A DNA stretch of 64,000 nucleotides from Bacillota bacterium (GTDB taxonomy: Bacteria > Bacillota > Sulfobacillia > JACIYH01). Under the pieces are notes generated by a model. That model did no database searches and was not told the origin of the DNA. It saw only the letters and a list, made by a program, of their open reading frames with translations. Every line of letters begins with the position of its first letter. The first letter of the stretch is position 1. The stretch lies in assembly GCA_030019365.1 (NCBI GenBank), contig JASEFA010000001.1, positions 124,001 to 188,000 of the forward strand. Reading direction: 5' to 3'. Positions 34,391 to 42,939 of this stretch are shown here, piece by piece. The translations under genes and the position numbers were made by a program.

Positions 34391-35623
34391 TTGCCCAGGC
34401 GCGATCTGGCGGTTGGAATTGACGTCGGGACGAGCAAGGTGGCCGCCATTGTGGGAGAAGTGCGCCGGGACGGCACCTGCGACATCATCGGATTCGGCGT
34501 GACCCCCTCGGCCGGCATGCGCAAGGGTGTGGTGGTGGACATCGAGGGCGTGTCCAGGGCCATCGCGGAGGCTGCCGAGAAGGCAGGGCGCATGGCGGGG
34601 GTGGAGATAAAGTCCGCATACGTGAGCATCTCCGGCAGCCATCTCTCCAGCCTCAACAACCGGGGAGTGGTGGCGGTGGCCAGAGACGACCGTGAGATCA
34701 CCGCCGAAGACGTGGATCGGGTGCTGGACGCGGCCCGCGTCCTCAACATCCCAGCGGACCGGGAGATCGTGCACGTGGTCCCGCGGGAGTTCGTGGTGGA
34801 CGGCTACGATGGAGTGAAGGATCCGGTGGGGATGCTGGGAGTGCGCCTGGAGGTGGAAGCCCACGTGGTTACGGGGGCGGTGACCTCCATCCAGAATCTC
34901 TTGAAGGGCGTGGCCAGGGCGGGGCTGCAGGTGGAAGACCTGGTGGTGGCGCCCCTGGCGTCGGGAGAAGCGGTACTGCTGCCGGCGGAACGGGAGCTGG
35001 GTGTGCTCGTGCTGGACGTCGGTGGCGGCACCACCGACCTGGGCATGTTCGAGCGGGGCAATCCCGTGTATTCGGCGGTCGTACCCATAGGCGGGGACCA
35101 TGTGACCGGGGACCTGGCCGTCGGCCTGCGCACGCCACCCCCTGAGGCGGAGAGGATCAAGCTGGAACACGGGCGGGCCCGGCCCTGTCCCGAGGCAGAT
35201 GACGACGTGTTCGAAGTGCCCAACGTGGGTGGCACGGGCACCCGTCAGATCAGTGGGGCTCTGGTGACCCAGATCGTTGCTCCCCGGCTGCAGGAGCTGT
35301 TCGGGCTGGTCAGGCAGCAGATAGCTCGATCCGGTCGCGGCGGGCAGATTCCGGGCGGGGCGGTGCTGTGCGGAGGATGCGCGCTCCTGCCCGGGATAGG
35401 GGAAATGGCCGAAGAGGAACTGGGGATGCCGGTGCGGGTGGGGACCCCCGGCGGGCTGGGAGGCCTGGCGGACCTGACCTCCAGCCCGGCCTTCGCCACC
35501 ACCGTGGGCCTGCTCGTGTATGCCACCCGGGGCCAGCCGGGGCTGGCGCGGGTGGAGCTCAGGGGCGGCATGCTGGGGTCCCTCTGGGATCGGGTGCGCC
35601 GCGCCCTGAGCGATTTCTTCTGA
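34391..35623 (+). CDS. ftsA: Cell division protein FtsA
   Basis: An actin-like ATPase of 410 residues that tethers FtsZ filaments to the membrane. The phosphate-1 loop G-I-D-V-G-T-S-K-V is at the N-terminus; the SHS2/1C region follows (G-M-R-K-G-V-V-V-D-I-E). Phosphate-2 is V-L-D-V-G-G-G-T-T-D-L, and the late motif G-G-A-V-L-C-G-G-C-A-L-L-P-G-I completes the nucleotide pocket. The last 14 residues (S-L-W-D-R-V-R-R-A-L-S-D-F-F) form the amphipathic membrane-targeting helix. The TTG at 34391 is chosen from GGGAGG 8 bases upstream; the frame runs far upstream over sbp without similarity. Confidence 0.93.
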   Translation: MPRRDLAVGIDVGTSKVAAIVGEVRRDGTCDIIGFGVTPSAGMRKGVVVDIEGVSRAIAEAAEKAGRMAGVEIKSAYVSISGSHLSSLNNRGVVAVARDDREITAEDVDRVLDAARVLNIPADREIVHVVPREFVVDGYDGVKDPVGMLGVRLEVEAHVVTGAVTSIQNLLKGVARAGLQVEDLVVAPLASGEAVLLPAERELGVLVLDVGGGTTDLGMFERGNPVYSAVVPIGGDHVTGDLAVGLRTPPPEAERIKLEHGRARPCPEADDDVFEVPNVGGTGTRQISGALVTQIVAPRLQELFGLVRQQIARSGRGGQIPGGAVLCGGCALLPGIGEMAEEELGMPVRVGTPGGLGGLADLTSSPAFATTVGLLVYATRGQPGLARVELRGGMLGSLWDRVRRALSDFF

Positions 35624-35719
35624 AGGTCGCTCCCCGCAGCCGCAGGTGGGCCGCGCGGTCGGCCCGGGCTGCGGGGCTGCGGGTGGGCGTGCAGGGAGAG
35701 GGAATCGGGAGGTGTGGGG

Positions 35720-36784
35720 ATGCTGGACCTGGAGCTGGAGGGGGAACCCTTCGCCGTCATCAAGGTGGTGGGGGTGGGGGGCGGGGGCAACAACGCGGTC
35801 AACCGCATGGTGGCCACGGGCGTCAAGGGAGTTGAGTTCATATCCATCAACACCGACGCCCAGGCCCTGGCCGCCTGCCACGCCACCCGGAAGATACAGA
35901 TCGGAGCCCGCATCACCAAGGGTCTGGGGGCAGGGGCCGATCCGGAAGTGGGGAACAAGGCGGCCGAGGAGAGCCGGGATCAAGTCGTGGAGACCCTCAA
36001 GGGGGCCGACCTGGTGTTCATCACCGCCGGTATGGGAGGGGGGACCGGTACCGGGGGGGCGCCGGTGGTGGCGGAATGCGCCAAGGAGGCGGGTGCCCTG
36101 TGCGTGGGCGTGGTGACCAGGCCCTTCACCTTCGAGGGCCGGCGGCGCATGGCGGTTGCGGAGCGGGGGATTGCCACCCTGCGCAGCAAGGTGGACACCC
36201 TTATCACCATTCCCAACGACCGGCTGCTGCAGGTGGTGGACAAGAAGACCTCCATAGTGGAAGCCTTCCGGGTGGCCGATGACGTCCTCCGCCAGGGGGT
36301 GCAGGGGATATCGGATCTCATCGCCGTCCCCGGGCTCATCAACCTGGACTTCGCCGACGTGCGCACCATCATGGCGGAAACGGGGTCAGCCCTCATGGGT
36401 ATCGGGGTGGGCTTCGGGGAGACCCGGTCTGCCGATGCCGCCCGGGCGGCCATCTCCAGTCCCCTCCTGGAGACGTCCATAGAGGGGGCCCGCGGGGTCC
36501 TGCTCAGCATCACGGGAGGGCCGGACCTGGGCCTGTTCGAGGTGAACGAGGCGGCGGAGATCGTGGCCGAGGCCGCCGACCCCGATGCCAACATCATCTT
36601 TGGAGCCGTCATAGACGACAACCTCAAGGACGAGGTGCGGGTCACGGTGATCGCCACCGGCTTCGATGCGCGTCCCAAGGCCGCGTCCGGCCGGGAGAAG
36701 CTGCCCCTGGAGCAGATCGACCTCAAGGGGTTCGCGGCCGAGGACGACCTGGACATCCCCGCCTTCCTGCGCCGCCGCTCCTGA
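35720..36784 (+). CDS. ftsZ: Cell division GTPase FtsZ
   Basis: A tubulin-like GTPase of 354 residues that forms the Z ring. The GTP signature loop is [12 protein letters not shown], and the T7 catalytic loop is N-L-D-F-A-D-V-R. The globular domains run to about residue 315, followed by a very short linker and the conserved C-terminal peptide D-I-P-A-F-L-R-R that binds FtsA. The ATG at 35720 has GGGAGGTG just upstream. The linker is only about 20 residues, short compared with many FtsZ proteins. It is the last gene of the dcw run; the next gene converges on it. Confidence 0.96.
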   Translation: MLDLELEGEPFAVIKVVGVGGGGNNAVNRMVATGVKGVEFISINTDAQALAACHATRKIQIGARITKGLGAGADPEVGNKAAEESRDQVVETLKGADLVFITAGMGGGTGTGGAPVVAECAKEAGALCVGVVTRPFTFEGRRRMAVAERGIATLRSKVDTLITIPNDRLLQVVDKKTSIVEAFRVADDVLRQGVQGISDLIAVPGLINLDFADVRTIMAETGSALMGIGVGFGETRSADAARAAISSPLLETSIEGARGVLLSITGGPDLGLFEVNEAAEIVAEAADPDANIIFGAVIDDNLKDEVRVTVIATGFDARPKAASGREKLPLEQIDLKGFAAEDDLDIPAFLRRRS

Positions 36785-36881
36785 CCCGAGCCGGGTGGGT
36801 AGCACCCTGCGCCGCCCGGCGCCACCGCGGGCAGCGTCCCGCGTCACCCGGCGCCAAGCCGGCCGCAGCCTGCGGCGCCGC

Positions 36882-38033
36882 TCATGGTTCCGGTGGCGCC
36901 ACTCTCAGGATGTCACCACGCCAGCCGTCCAGTTCCACCGTCCAGCCGGGTTTCACGGGATCGGGGCTGGGGATCTTCAGCCCCGAGGAGACGACCACGT
37001 AGTACCCGCCCCGGGGCGACGGGTGACAGTCGACCGCCGTCTCGGTGATCGCCAGCGGGGGAACAGGCGCCAGTTCGCGGCTTATCTCCTCCACGGCCGA
37101 TCGCACGGCTTCCGGCAGGGCCCGCGCCGCGCCGGCGTTTTCCCACACCTGCTTCGGGCGCGTGGCGCCTGCCAGGGCGGCCACCACTCCGGGCCGGTCT
37201 ATCACCCAGCGCAGGGCCAGCTGGCCCGGCGTCAAGCCCAGATCCCGCCCCAGCTCTCTCATGCGCGCCACCGCTCCTGCCAGGCGGTCGACGTAGGTCA
37301 GGGGCAGGAGGGCGCGGTGGGGATCCCCCTCCAGCTCTCCGGGCTGCGGTTCCCGGGCCAGATATCCCAGGAACAGGGGCATGTAGGCCAGCAGCCCCAA
37401 CCCGTGCTCCCGGGCCAGGGGGAGGGCCTTCTCTTCTATTTCACGCTGCACCAGGCTGTACGGCATCTGCAGGGTAACCGGTCGCGACTCGGCCCGCCAG
37501 GCGGGTTGCCCGGCCAGCCATGCCTGCAGGTCGGCGATCGGGAAGTTGCAGAGCCCGATGGCGCGGGCCTTGCCCTGCTGCACCAGCCGGGCCAGGGCCC
37601 CCGCTGTTTCCTCAAAGGGGGTGGCGGGGTCGGGGTAGTGAAGCTGCAGGAGGTCGACGTAGTCAGTTCCCAGGCGGCGCAGGGAATCCTCCGTCGCCTT
37701 GATGAGATGGCGGGCAGAGCCGTCCTGGGTCGTCAAGTCCGCCCGCGCCGGCTCCTCCGCAGCCTCGCCGGCACCGCCCCCGACGCCGCGGCGGATGCCC
37801 GCTTTGGTGGCGATCACCACGTCGTGCCGGTGACCGCGCAGGGCTTTCCCGAGCGCCTCTTCCGACGCGCCCCGGCCGTAGTTGTCCGCGGTATCGAAAA
37901 GCACGATCCCGGCGTCCAGGGCCGCGTGGACCACCTGGCGGGCGCGGTCGGGATCCATACCCGGTGCTGCCAGGCGCCGGCATCCCAGGCCGACCACCGA
38001 CACCCGCAGCTGCCCCACCATCCTGTACTCCAC
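36882..38033 (-). CDS. Aldo/keto reductase
   Basis: A NADPH-dependent TIM-barrel oxidoreductase of 383 residues. The catalytic tetrad is seen as Asp and Tyr in F-D-T-A-D-N-Y-G, Lys in A-T-K-A-G and His in Q-L-H-Y-P-D-P; G-L-C-N-F in the middle and A-L-A-G-A-T-R-P-K-Q near the end are typical of the NADP site. A C-terminal part of about 70 residues after the barrel is unassigned. The substrate is unknown. The GTG at 38033 has GGAGGGG close upstream on the minus strand; the open frame reaches 38783 only as a shadow of the gene on the other strand. It interrupts the usual ftsZ-spoIIGA neighbourhood. Confidence 0.85.
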   Translation of the reverse strand: MEYRMVGQLRVSVVGLGCRRLAAPGMDPDRARQVVHAALDAGIVLFDTADNYGRGASEEALGKALRGHRHDVVIATKAGIRRGVGGGAGEAAEEPARADLTTQDGSARHLIKATEDSLRRLGTDYVDLLQLHYPDPATPFEETAGALARLVQQGKARAIGLCNFPIADLQAWLAGQPAWRAESRPVTLQMPYSLVQREIEEKALPLAREHGLGLLAYMPLFLGYLAREPQPGELEGDPHRALLPLTYVDRLAGAVARMRELGRDLGLTPGQLALRWVIDRPGVVAALAGATRPKQVWENAGAARALPEAVRSAVEEISRELAPVPPLAITETAVDCHPSPRGGYYVVVSSGLKIPSPDPVKPGWTVELDGWRGDILRVAPPEP

Positions 38034-38247
38034 TGCCACCCCTCCATTTGGTGGGATCTTCTCGGTTGATCTTCCACCCCGGTCGCCCGTTATCCTTCGG
38101 GCGCCCAGGCTGCCTGCGCTGCGTCCGTGGGCGTCTTGCCAGGGGCCGCCACCTCGGCGTATGCTGTGCTTGCGGCTGTGGCGGCTACGAAAGGGGAATC
38201 CGGGAGCGGGGCCGGACGAACGGAGTCCGGGCGGGGGAGGGGCGGCG

Positions 38248-38880
38248 GTGGACTGGTTCGGGCGGTGGCTGGGGACAACGGAGCTGGTGGTAACGGTACT
38301 CGGGTTCCTCGTCCTGGTGCTCGCTGTGCTGTATGTGGTGATGCGACTGCGGGCGGCGGAACTCGCCACGTCCCTCGCGGTCCTGCAGCGCCAGTTCCAG
38401 GCCCGCGTGGAGGAGCAGCGTCGCACGCTGGAGGAACAGTACCGGGTGGCTCTGGAGTCCTGGAAGCGCGAGGTGGAGGGATCGATCCGGCAGGACGCGG
38501 TGGAGAAGAGCCGCGCCGTCACGGCGGGCAAGGTGAGAGAGCACCTGGTCCCGTACCTCCCCGGGTTCCCATACAACCCCAGGGATGTGCGGTTCATCGG
38601 GTCCCCGGTTGACCTCGTGGTGTTCGACGGCCTGGACGAAGGGGCGGTGCGCCGTGTCGTCTTTGTGGAGGTGAAGACGGGACGGTCCGAACTCAGCCAC
38701 CGGGAACGCCTGGTGAGGGAGGCCGTGCTTCGGCAGGCTGTGGGCTGGGAGGAGCTGCGCCTGCCCGAGGGTCGCTCGCACAAGTCGCCGCCGGAGGGCA
38801 GGCAGCGGGAATCCCCGCCGGGGGGCGGGCCGCACGAATCGCTGGCTGAGGGCAGGCAGGAGGAGACGTGGCATGAGTGA
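38248..38880 (+). CDS. Membrane-anchored Holliday-junction-resolvase-related nuclease-like protein
   Basis: A 210-residue protein: a membrane helix (about residues 12-32), a coiled coil (about 40-85) and a small nuclease-like domain. That domain carries the pattern F-I-G-S-P-V-D-L-V-V-F-D and then V-F-V-E-V-K-T-G-R-S, i.e. an acidic residue followed by E-x-K, as in the Endonuc_Holl/PD-(D/E)XK fold. The C-terminal 40 residues are low-complexity and charged. Such membrane-tethered proteins are of unknown function; DNA cleavage is inferred from fold only. The GTG has GGGGGAGGGG 5 bases upstream. The end overlaps the next flavoprotein gene by 8 bases. Confidence 0.7.
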   Translation: MDWFGRWLGTTELVVTVLGFLVLVLAVLYVVMRLRAAELATSLAVLQRQFQARVEEQRRTLEEQYRVALESWKREVEGSIRQDAVEKSRAVTAGKVREHLVPYLPGFPYNPRDVRFIGSPVDLVVFDGLDEGAVRRVVFVEVKTGRSELSHRERLVREAVLRQAVGWEELRLPEGRSHKSPPEGRQRESPPGGGPHESLAEGRQEETWHE

Positions 38881-40462
38881 TCGATTTGAAGTGGTGGTGG
38901 TCGGTGGCGGTGGCGCTGGCTTGTGTGCGGCTGCGGCGGCCCGGGCCATGGGCGCGCGGGTAACCCTCCTCTGCAAGGCCCCGGCCGGCCTGGCCAACTG
39001 CACCGCCTACGCCGGGGGCGGCTTCACCCTGGGCGTGGAGGGAGTTACGCCTGAGCGTCACCGCACCCTGACCTGGGAGACGGGCCGGTTCATGAGCCAG
39101 CCCCACCTACTGGACGTCTTCAGCGCCGAGGCTCCGCGGCGGGTGCAGGAGCTTCGCCAGTACGGTGTTGGCCTCGATGTGCGCCGGGGCGGTGCCCGCG
39201 TGGCGGGCCACGCCCCTCCCTCGGGCCCGGGGGGCATGGGGATGACCCTGCCTCTGGTAAGGTGGGCCCGTGAGCACGGCGTGCAAATCCGCGACCGGGC
39301 CGTGGTTACCCACCTGTGCCTGGACGATGCCGGCATCAGCGGGGTCGAGTACGTCGATCTCGTCTCGGGGGAGATCAGCCACCTCGTGGCGGGGGCGGTG
39401 GTGGTGGCCACCGGTGGGGCCGGACGCCTGTATGGCCGCACGGACAACCCGGTGCGCACCACCGGTGACGGCTACGCCCTGCTGTACGCGGCGGGCCTGC
39501 CCCTCCTGGACATGGAGTTCGTGCAATTCTACCCGCTCGGATTCGCCGAGGAGGGTCTCCCCACCTGGTTCATCCCGCTGAACATCCTGGACTACACGTA
39601 CCTCACCAACTCCGCGGGGGAGCGATTCCTGGACCCCCAGCTGCGGTCCTGGGGGATCTCCAGCGGCCGGGAGGCGAACCTTTTCGCGCGCGACCGCTGC
39701 GCGGTGGCCGTAGCCAGAGAGCTTGAGGGGGGGCGCCAGGTGTTCCTGCACCTGGAGGCATTGACCCCCCACCAGTGGAGAGATCCCCTGCCGGCCGACC
39801 TGCGGCGATACTTCCCGGCTCACCGCGATCCGGCCTCCGGGCCGGTCCGGGTTGCCCCCGTGCAGCACTATTTCTCGGGGGGAGTGGCCATCAACGACCG
39901 GGGCGAGACGGAGATACCGGGTCTTCTGGCATGTGGCGAAGTCACCGGAGGAGTGGACGGTGCCAACCGCATCGGTGGCAACGCCCTCACCAACATCACC
40001 GTGTTCGGGCTGCGGGCTGGGGAGGCCGCGGCCGCTCACGGCCGGAGCCGGCTGCCTCAGGTCCGGGAGCCCGCGGGCCCGGTACCGGGTGCCACCGGGA
40101 CCTGGGTGGCCCGCTGGTGCTCGCAACAGACGGATATCAGCCCTGCCGGGGTGAAGAGGCGCCTTAATGCCGTGGCCGACCGGCTGCTGGGCCCGCTGCG
40201 CAGCGGCGCCGGGCTCAAGGAAGCGTTGCGGGCCATCGATGAGATCTCCGCGGATTTTCCGCTCATGACGGTGCGGAACCGCAGGGATCTCCTGGATGCC
40301 CTGGAAGTCCGGAACCTGGCGGTGGTTGCGGAGCTGGTGGCGAGGGCGGCCCTGGCCAGGGAGGAGAGCCGGGGCGTCCACTTCCGATCGGACTTCCCCC
40401 ATGAGGACCCCGCCTGGCAGCGCCACATCTGTCTCCGCGCCCCTGAGGTGCTGCCCCCCTGA
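38873..40462 (+). CDS. SdhA/FrdA-superfamily FAD-dependent oxidoreductase
   Basis: A 529-residue flavoprotein related to succinate dehydrogenase, fumarate reductase and L-aspartate oxidase. The FAD motif G-G-G-G-A-G-L-C-A is at the N-terminus, and A-T-G-G-A-G-R-L-Y, D-M-E-F-V-Q-F-Y-P, V-Q-H-Y-F-S-G-G-V and G-A-N-R-I-G-G-N-A-L fit the family. The E-A-x-R-G-E-G-G block that carries the catalytic arginine in true SdhA is replaced by Y-L-T-N-S-A-G-E-R-F, and no covalent-FAD histidine segment is seen. So it is probably not a succinate dehydrogenase. No iron-sulfur or anchor partner lies nearby. The ATG overlaps the nuclease-like gene. Confidence 0.8.
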   Translation: MSDRFEVVVVGGGGAGLCAAAAARAMGARVTLLCKAPAGLANCTAYAGGGFTLGVEGVTPERHRTLTWETGRFMSQPHLLDVFSAEAPRRVQELRQYGVGLDVRRGGARVAGHAPPSGPGGMGMTLPLVRWAREHGVQIRDRAVVTHLCLDDAGISGVEYVDLVSGEISHLVAGAVVVATGGAGRLYGRTDNPVRTTGDGYALLYAAGLPLLDMEFVQFYPLGFAEEGLPTWFIPLNILDYTYLTNSAGERFLDPQLRSWGISSGREANLFARDRCAVAVARELEGGRQVFLHLEALTPHQWRDPLPADLRRYFPAHRDPASGPVRVAPVQHYFSGGVAINDRGETEIPGLLACGEVTGGVDGANRIGGNALTNITVFGLRAGEAAAAHGRSRLPQVREPAGPVPGATGTWVARWCSQQTDISPAGVKRRLNAVADRLLGPLRSGAGLKEALRAIDEISADFPLMTVRNRRDLLDALEVRNLAVVAELVARAALAREESRGVHFRSDFPHEDPAWQRHICLRAPEVLPP

Positions 40463-40464
40463 GC

Positions 40465-40525
40465 CCCTGCCCCCCTGCCCCTCTGCCCCTCTGCCTCCAC
40501 CCCTGCCCCTCTGCCCTGAGCCCCG
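40465..40525 (+). repeat. C-rich low-complexity tract (CCCCTGCC/CCCCTCTG units)
   Basis: Directly after the flavoprotein stop, short units such as CCCCTGCC and CCCCTCTG recur, irregularly spaced by 6-9 bases. The strand is strongly C/T biased. No coding or structural role is apparent. Confidence 0.7.
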
Positions 40526-40547
40526 GGTGCTAGTTTTTGGCGCACCC

Positions 40548-40572
40548 AGCCTGTCTACACAGGCTAATATTT
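40548..40572 (+). terminator. Candidate terminator after the flavoprotein gene
   Basis: A perfect 7-bp stem AGCCTGT (40548-40554) / ACAGGCT (40559-40565) with a CTAC loop is followed by AATATTT. On the other strand a TTTTT lies at the opposite side, so it might act in both directions. The stem is short and the T-run weak. Confidence 0.45.
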
Positions 40573-40701
40573 GGCGTAAGGCGGGGGGAGGAGCAGGTCC
40601 GCGTCGGTCTGTGGTACCCTTGTGAAACCAGGGAGAGTATGGTATCCGTACGGACTGGTGGGGGCGGCAAGGGTCCGCTGAGCATCCTGTGGGCCGAAAT
40701 A

Positions 40702-40735
40702 TGGCGCACCAGGAAGGCGCAGGTGCGCCACTTTT
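40702..40735 (+). terminator. 9-bp inverted repeat followed by CTTTT
   Basis: TGGCGCACC at 40702-40710 pairs with GGTGCGCCA at 40722-40730 over an 11-base loop, and ACTTTT follows. It could be an intrinsic terminator or a protein-binding palindrome ahead of spoIIGA. The long loop makes the terminator reading only moderate. Confidence 0.45.
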
Positions 40736-40738
40736 CGG

Positions 40739-40794
40739 CGTATCCGGTTCGGGGTATCCGGTTCGGCGTATCCGGTTCGGGGTATCCGGTTCGG
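40739..40794 (+). repeat. Four tandem 14-bp repeats
   Basis: CGTATCCGGTTCGG and GGTATCCGGTTCGG alternate in units at 40739-40752, 40753-40766, 40767-40780 and 40781-40794. The period is not a multiple of three and no gene covers it. It lies 160 bases before spoIIGA. Confidence 0.88.
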
Positions 40795-40953
40795 CAGAGG
40801 GGGTGGCGGAGGCAGGCGGATTTCGCCCTGTTTTGCGGGATGGGAGGTGTATGATTCTGGTAGTTTCCCCTGTGGGGGCTGATGGCGCAGGGGATCAGGC
40901 ATATGCCGGGGCAGCCGGGCATAGCCATTTAGTATGCCGGGCAGGGACGGCCG

Positions 40954-41961
40954 GTGGTAGTCTACGCGGACCTGTTTTTCCTCACTAACTGGGGGATGGA
41001 CTACCTGCTCCTGTGGGCGACGGCCAGGTTCGCCGGCGTGCGCGCCCGGTGGTTGCGCCTGGCTGCCTCCTCCTTCCTGGGAGCAGCTTATGCCACCGCC
41101 TTCCTGTTTCCCGCCGCCCGCCCCCTTTACTCGGTGAGCGCCAAGGCCGCCTTCTCCCTCGTTATGGTCGCGGTAGCCTTCCCCGTTCGCTCCCTCGCCC
41201 ACCTCGGTCGCCTGTGGGGGTGCTTTGCGGTGCTGTCCCTGGTTGCCGGTGGCGGCGCCATCGCCCTCGCGTACCTGTCCTTACCCGGTCTGGGAGGGCC
41301 GTTCCCCGGTATCCCTTCCTGGCTGGTGGGCCTGGCCGTGGCGATCACTCTGGCCATGGCCGGACGGGCGTGGGCGTACCGCCGGCAGCACGATAACCTG
41401 ACCGTGCTCCCCGCGGAGGTAATCCTGGGCGCACGCAGGGTGGTGTTCCCCGCCCTGGTGGATACCGGAAATCGCCTGCGTGATCCCTTCACGGGTGCAC
41501 CCGTCCTGGTGGTGGAGTATGGGACGGCCCGCCGGCTGGTGCCGCGGCCCCTGCAACCCCTCCTGCTGGGCCGGTCTGTGCCGGACGTTGAGCAGGCGGG
41601 TGGGGGCAGCCCAGCAGCTCCCCATGTGCCTGCGGATAGAGGTGCTCGGGAAGCCCCGGTAGCCCCGGACGCCTGGGATGCCCCGCAAGCCCCGGGGGCG
41701 GCAGTAGCCCCGGGAGCGCATCACCCACTGGCGGAACGGTTCTGCATCGTACCTTTCGTGGCACTGGGGAGCCAGCGGGGCGTCCTCTACGGATTCCGTC
41801 CCGACCGGGTGAGGGTGCAGCAGGAGGGGGGCTGGCAGCGCCTGGGACCCGTGGTGGTGGGGGTCTGCCCGGACGTCCTGTCCCCGGACGGGTGGTACCG
41901 GGGCCTCCTGCCCCAGGAGGCTCTGGAGAAAGAAAGAGGCGGGGGAGGCGACATGCCATGA
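40954..41961 (+). CDS. spoIIGA: Sporulation sigma-E processing peptidase SpoIIGA
   Basis: A membrane aspartic protease that cleaves the pro-sequence from pro-sigma-E in the mother cell. Five hydrophobic helices fill residues 1-150. The protease half has the active-site motif A-L-V-D-T-G-N-R-L with Asp170 as the catalytic residue, and D-P-F-T-G-A-P-V follows. A proline/alanine-rich stretch (about residues 215-250) interrupts the domain and looks like a low-complexity insertion. Length 335 against about 310 in B. subtilis. It is activated by SpoIIR, encoded three genes downstream. Its stop overlaps the sigE start by 4 bases. Confidence 0.92.
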   Translation: MVVYADLFFLTNWGMDYLLLWATARFAGVRARWLRLAASSFLGAAYATAFLFPAARPLYSVSAKAAFSLVMVAVAFPVRSLAHLGRLWGCFAVLSLVAGGGAIALAYLSLPGLGGPFPGIPSWLVGLAVAITLAMAGRAWAYRRQHDNLTVLPAEVILGARRVVFPALVDTGNRLRDPFTGAPVLVVEYGTARRLVPRPLQPLLLGRSVPDVEQAGGGSPAAPHVPADRGAREAPVAPDAWDAPQAPGAAVAPGAHHPLAERFCIVPFVALGSQRGVLYGFRPDRVRVQQEGGWQRLGPVVVGVCPDVLSPDGWYRGLLPQEALEKERGGGGDMP

Positions 41962-42689
41962 GGTTATGGGAGGTCTTGCGCTGGCGGGTACACCTCTGGT
42001 TCCGCGGGCTGCTCGTGCGCCGGGGGGTGCCGCCGGGCATCTGGTACGTGGGCACGGCGGAGGTGCTGCCACCGCCGCTATCCGGTGAGGAGGAAAGCTA
42101 CCTGCTCGCCCGGCTGGAAAAGGGAGACCTGGCCGTGCGTGGGGTGCTCATCGAACGAAACCTGCGCCTGGTGGTGTACATCGCCCGCAAGTTCGACAAC
42201 ACGGGGATTCCCATGGAGGACCTGGTATCCATCGGTACCATCGGCCTCATCAAGGCGGTGAACACCTTCGACCCCACCAAGAGGATTAAGCTCGCCACAT
42301 ACGCCTCCAAGTGCATCGAGAATGAGATCCTCATGTACCTGCGCCGCAACGGCCGTACCCGGCTTGAGGTTTCCCTGCACGAGCCGCTGAACATCGATTG
42401 GGACGGCAACGAGCTGCTCCTGTGCGACGTGCTGCCCGACACCGGGGGAGAGGCGGTGTCCAAGCGCATGGAGGACGAGGTGGACCGGATCCTCCTGCAC
42501 CGGGCGCTGGCCCGGCTCACCCCCCGGGAGCGGCGCATCCTGCAACTGAGGTTCGGGCTCAAGGATGGCAAGCCCCGCACCCAAAAGCAGGTCGCCGACC
42601 TGCTGGGGATATCCCAATCCTACATTTCCCGGCTGGAGAAGCGCATCCTGAGGCGTCTGCAGGGCGAACTCACCAGCGTCATGCAATAG
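41958..42689 (+). CDS. sigE: Mother-cell sporulation sigma factor SigE (pro-sigma-E)
   Basis: A 243-residue sigma-70 family factor for early mother-cell transcription. An N-terminal pro-sequence of about 30 residues, amphipathic and basic ([10 protein letters not shown]), ends before [14 protein letters not shown], which resembles the B. subtilis cleavage region. Region 2 has [26 protein letters not shown] and the -10 recognition helix [13 protein letters not shown]. Region 4 has [14 protein letters not shown]. The ATG at 41958 has GGGGGAGG 9 bases upstream and is coupled to spoIIGA. Confidence 0.95.
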   Translation: MRLWEVLRWRVHLWFRGLLVRRGVPPGIWYVGTAEVLPPPLSGEEESYLLARLEKGDLAVRGVLIERNLRLVVYIARKFDNTGIPMEDLVSIGTIGLIKAVNTFDPTKRIKLATYASKCIENEILMYLRRNGRTRLEVSLHEPLNIDWDGNELLLCDVLPDTGGEAVSKRMEDEVDRILLHRALARLTPRERRILQLRFGLKDGKPRTQKQVADLLGISQSYISRLEKRILRRLQGELTSVMQ

Positions 42690-42723
42690 CAGGTGCCGGA
42701 GGTGACGCACCGGGGTGCAGCCG

Positions 42724-42797
42724 TCCTGCGGGTGGGAGCCGGACCCGGGGGCGATGGGGATCCTGCGGGTGGGAGCCGGACCCGGGGGCGATGGCGG
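42724..42797 (+). repeat. Two tandem 37-bp repeats between sigE and sigG
   Basis: TCCTGCGGGTGGGAGCCGGA begins both units (42724-42760 and 42761-42797), and a further partial copy TCCTGCGATGG follows. The units are non-coding and end about 75 bases before the sigma-F-type promoter of sigG. Confidence 0.88.
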
Positions 42798-42873
42798 TCC
42801 TGCGATGGACGGTGGTCCCATAGCTGGCGGGGGGACCCTTTGCATATTTGTCCGACTTGACATGCAACGTTGC

Positions 42874-42903
42874 GCATAGAGGACCTTGCCTGCGGACATA
42901 CTT
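42874..42903 (+). promoter_or_regulatory. Sigma-F (and sigma-G) type promoter of sigG
   Basis: GCATA at 42874-42878, a 15-base spacer, then GGACATACTT at 42894-42903. This matches the sigma-F consensus (GYATA, N15, GGnnAnAHTR) at all but the last base. CATACT within it also fits a sigma-G -10. In B. subtilis the sigG gene is transcribed by sigma-F in the forespore and then by sigma-G itself. The predicted start site falls ahead of the sigG ribosome site at 42926-42932. Confidence 0.7.
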
Positions 42904-42939
42904 GTTATGCGAGATGTCCGCTGGCAGGGGGTCAGATGG

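Larger units (their letters stand above)
40463..40953 (+). other. 491-base repeat-rich non-coding region before spoIIGA
   Basis: This spacer holds no credible gene; open frames here (for example 40537-40854) encode repeat-derived sequence without a ribosome site. It contains a C-rich low-complexity tract, a hairpin after the flavoprotein gene, a 9-bp inverted repeat followed by CTTTT and four 14-bp tandem repeats, each listed separately. A TATGAT at 40850-40855 could be a -10 element for spoIIGA, but no -35 or clear Spo0A box was found. Confidence 0.6.

Noticed and set aside
36785-36881. Terminator between ftsZ and the aldo/keto reductase gene
   Set aside because: GC-rich inverted repeats such as GCCGCAG-c-CTGCGGC are present, but no T-run follows on either strand, so a terminator is not called.
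38033-38783. N-terminal extension of the aldo/keto reductase frame
   Set aside because: The extra 250 codons overlap the nuclease-like gene on the other strand and have no similarity to the family; the GTG at 38033 has a good ribosome site.
40800-40953. Spo0A box or sigma-A promoter for spoIIGA
   Set aside because: A TATGAT -10 is present, but neither a TGTCGAA-type box nor a -35 at 17 or 21-22 bases could be found with confidence.
40689-40988. Small plus-strand open frame between the flavoprotein gene and spoIIGA
   Set aside because: It runs through the hairpin and 14-bp repeats and overlaps the spoIIGA start; no ribosome site and no protein-like conservation signal.
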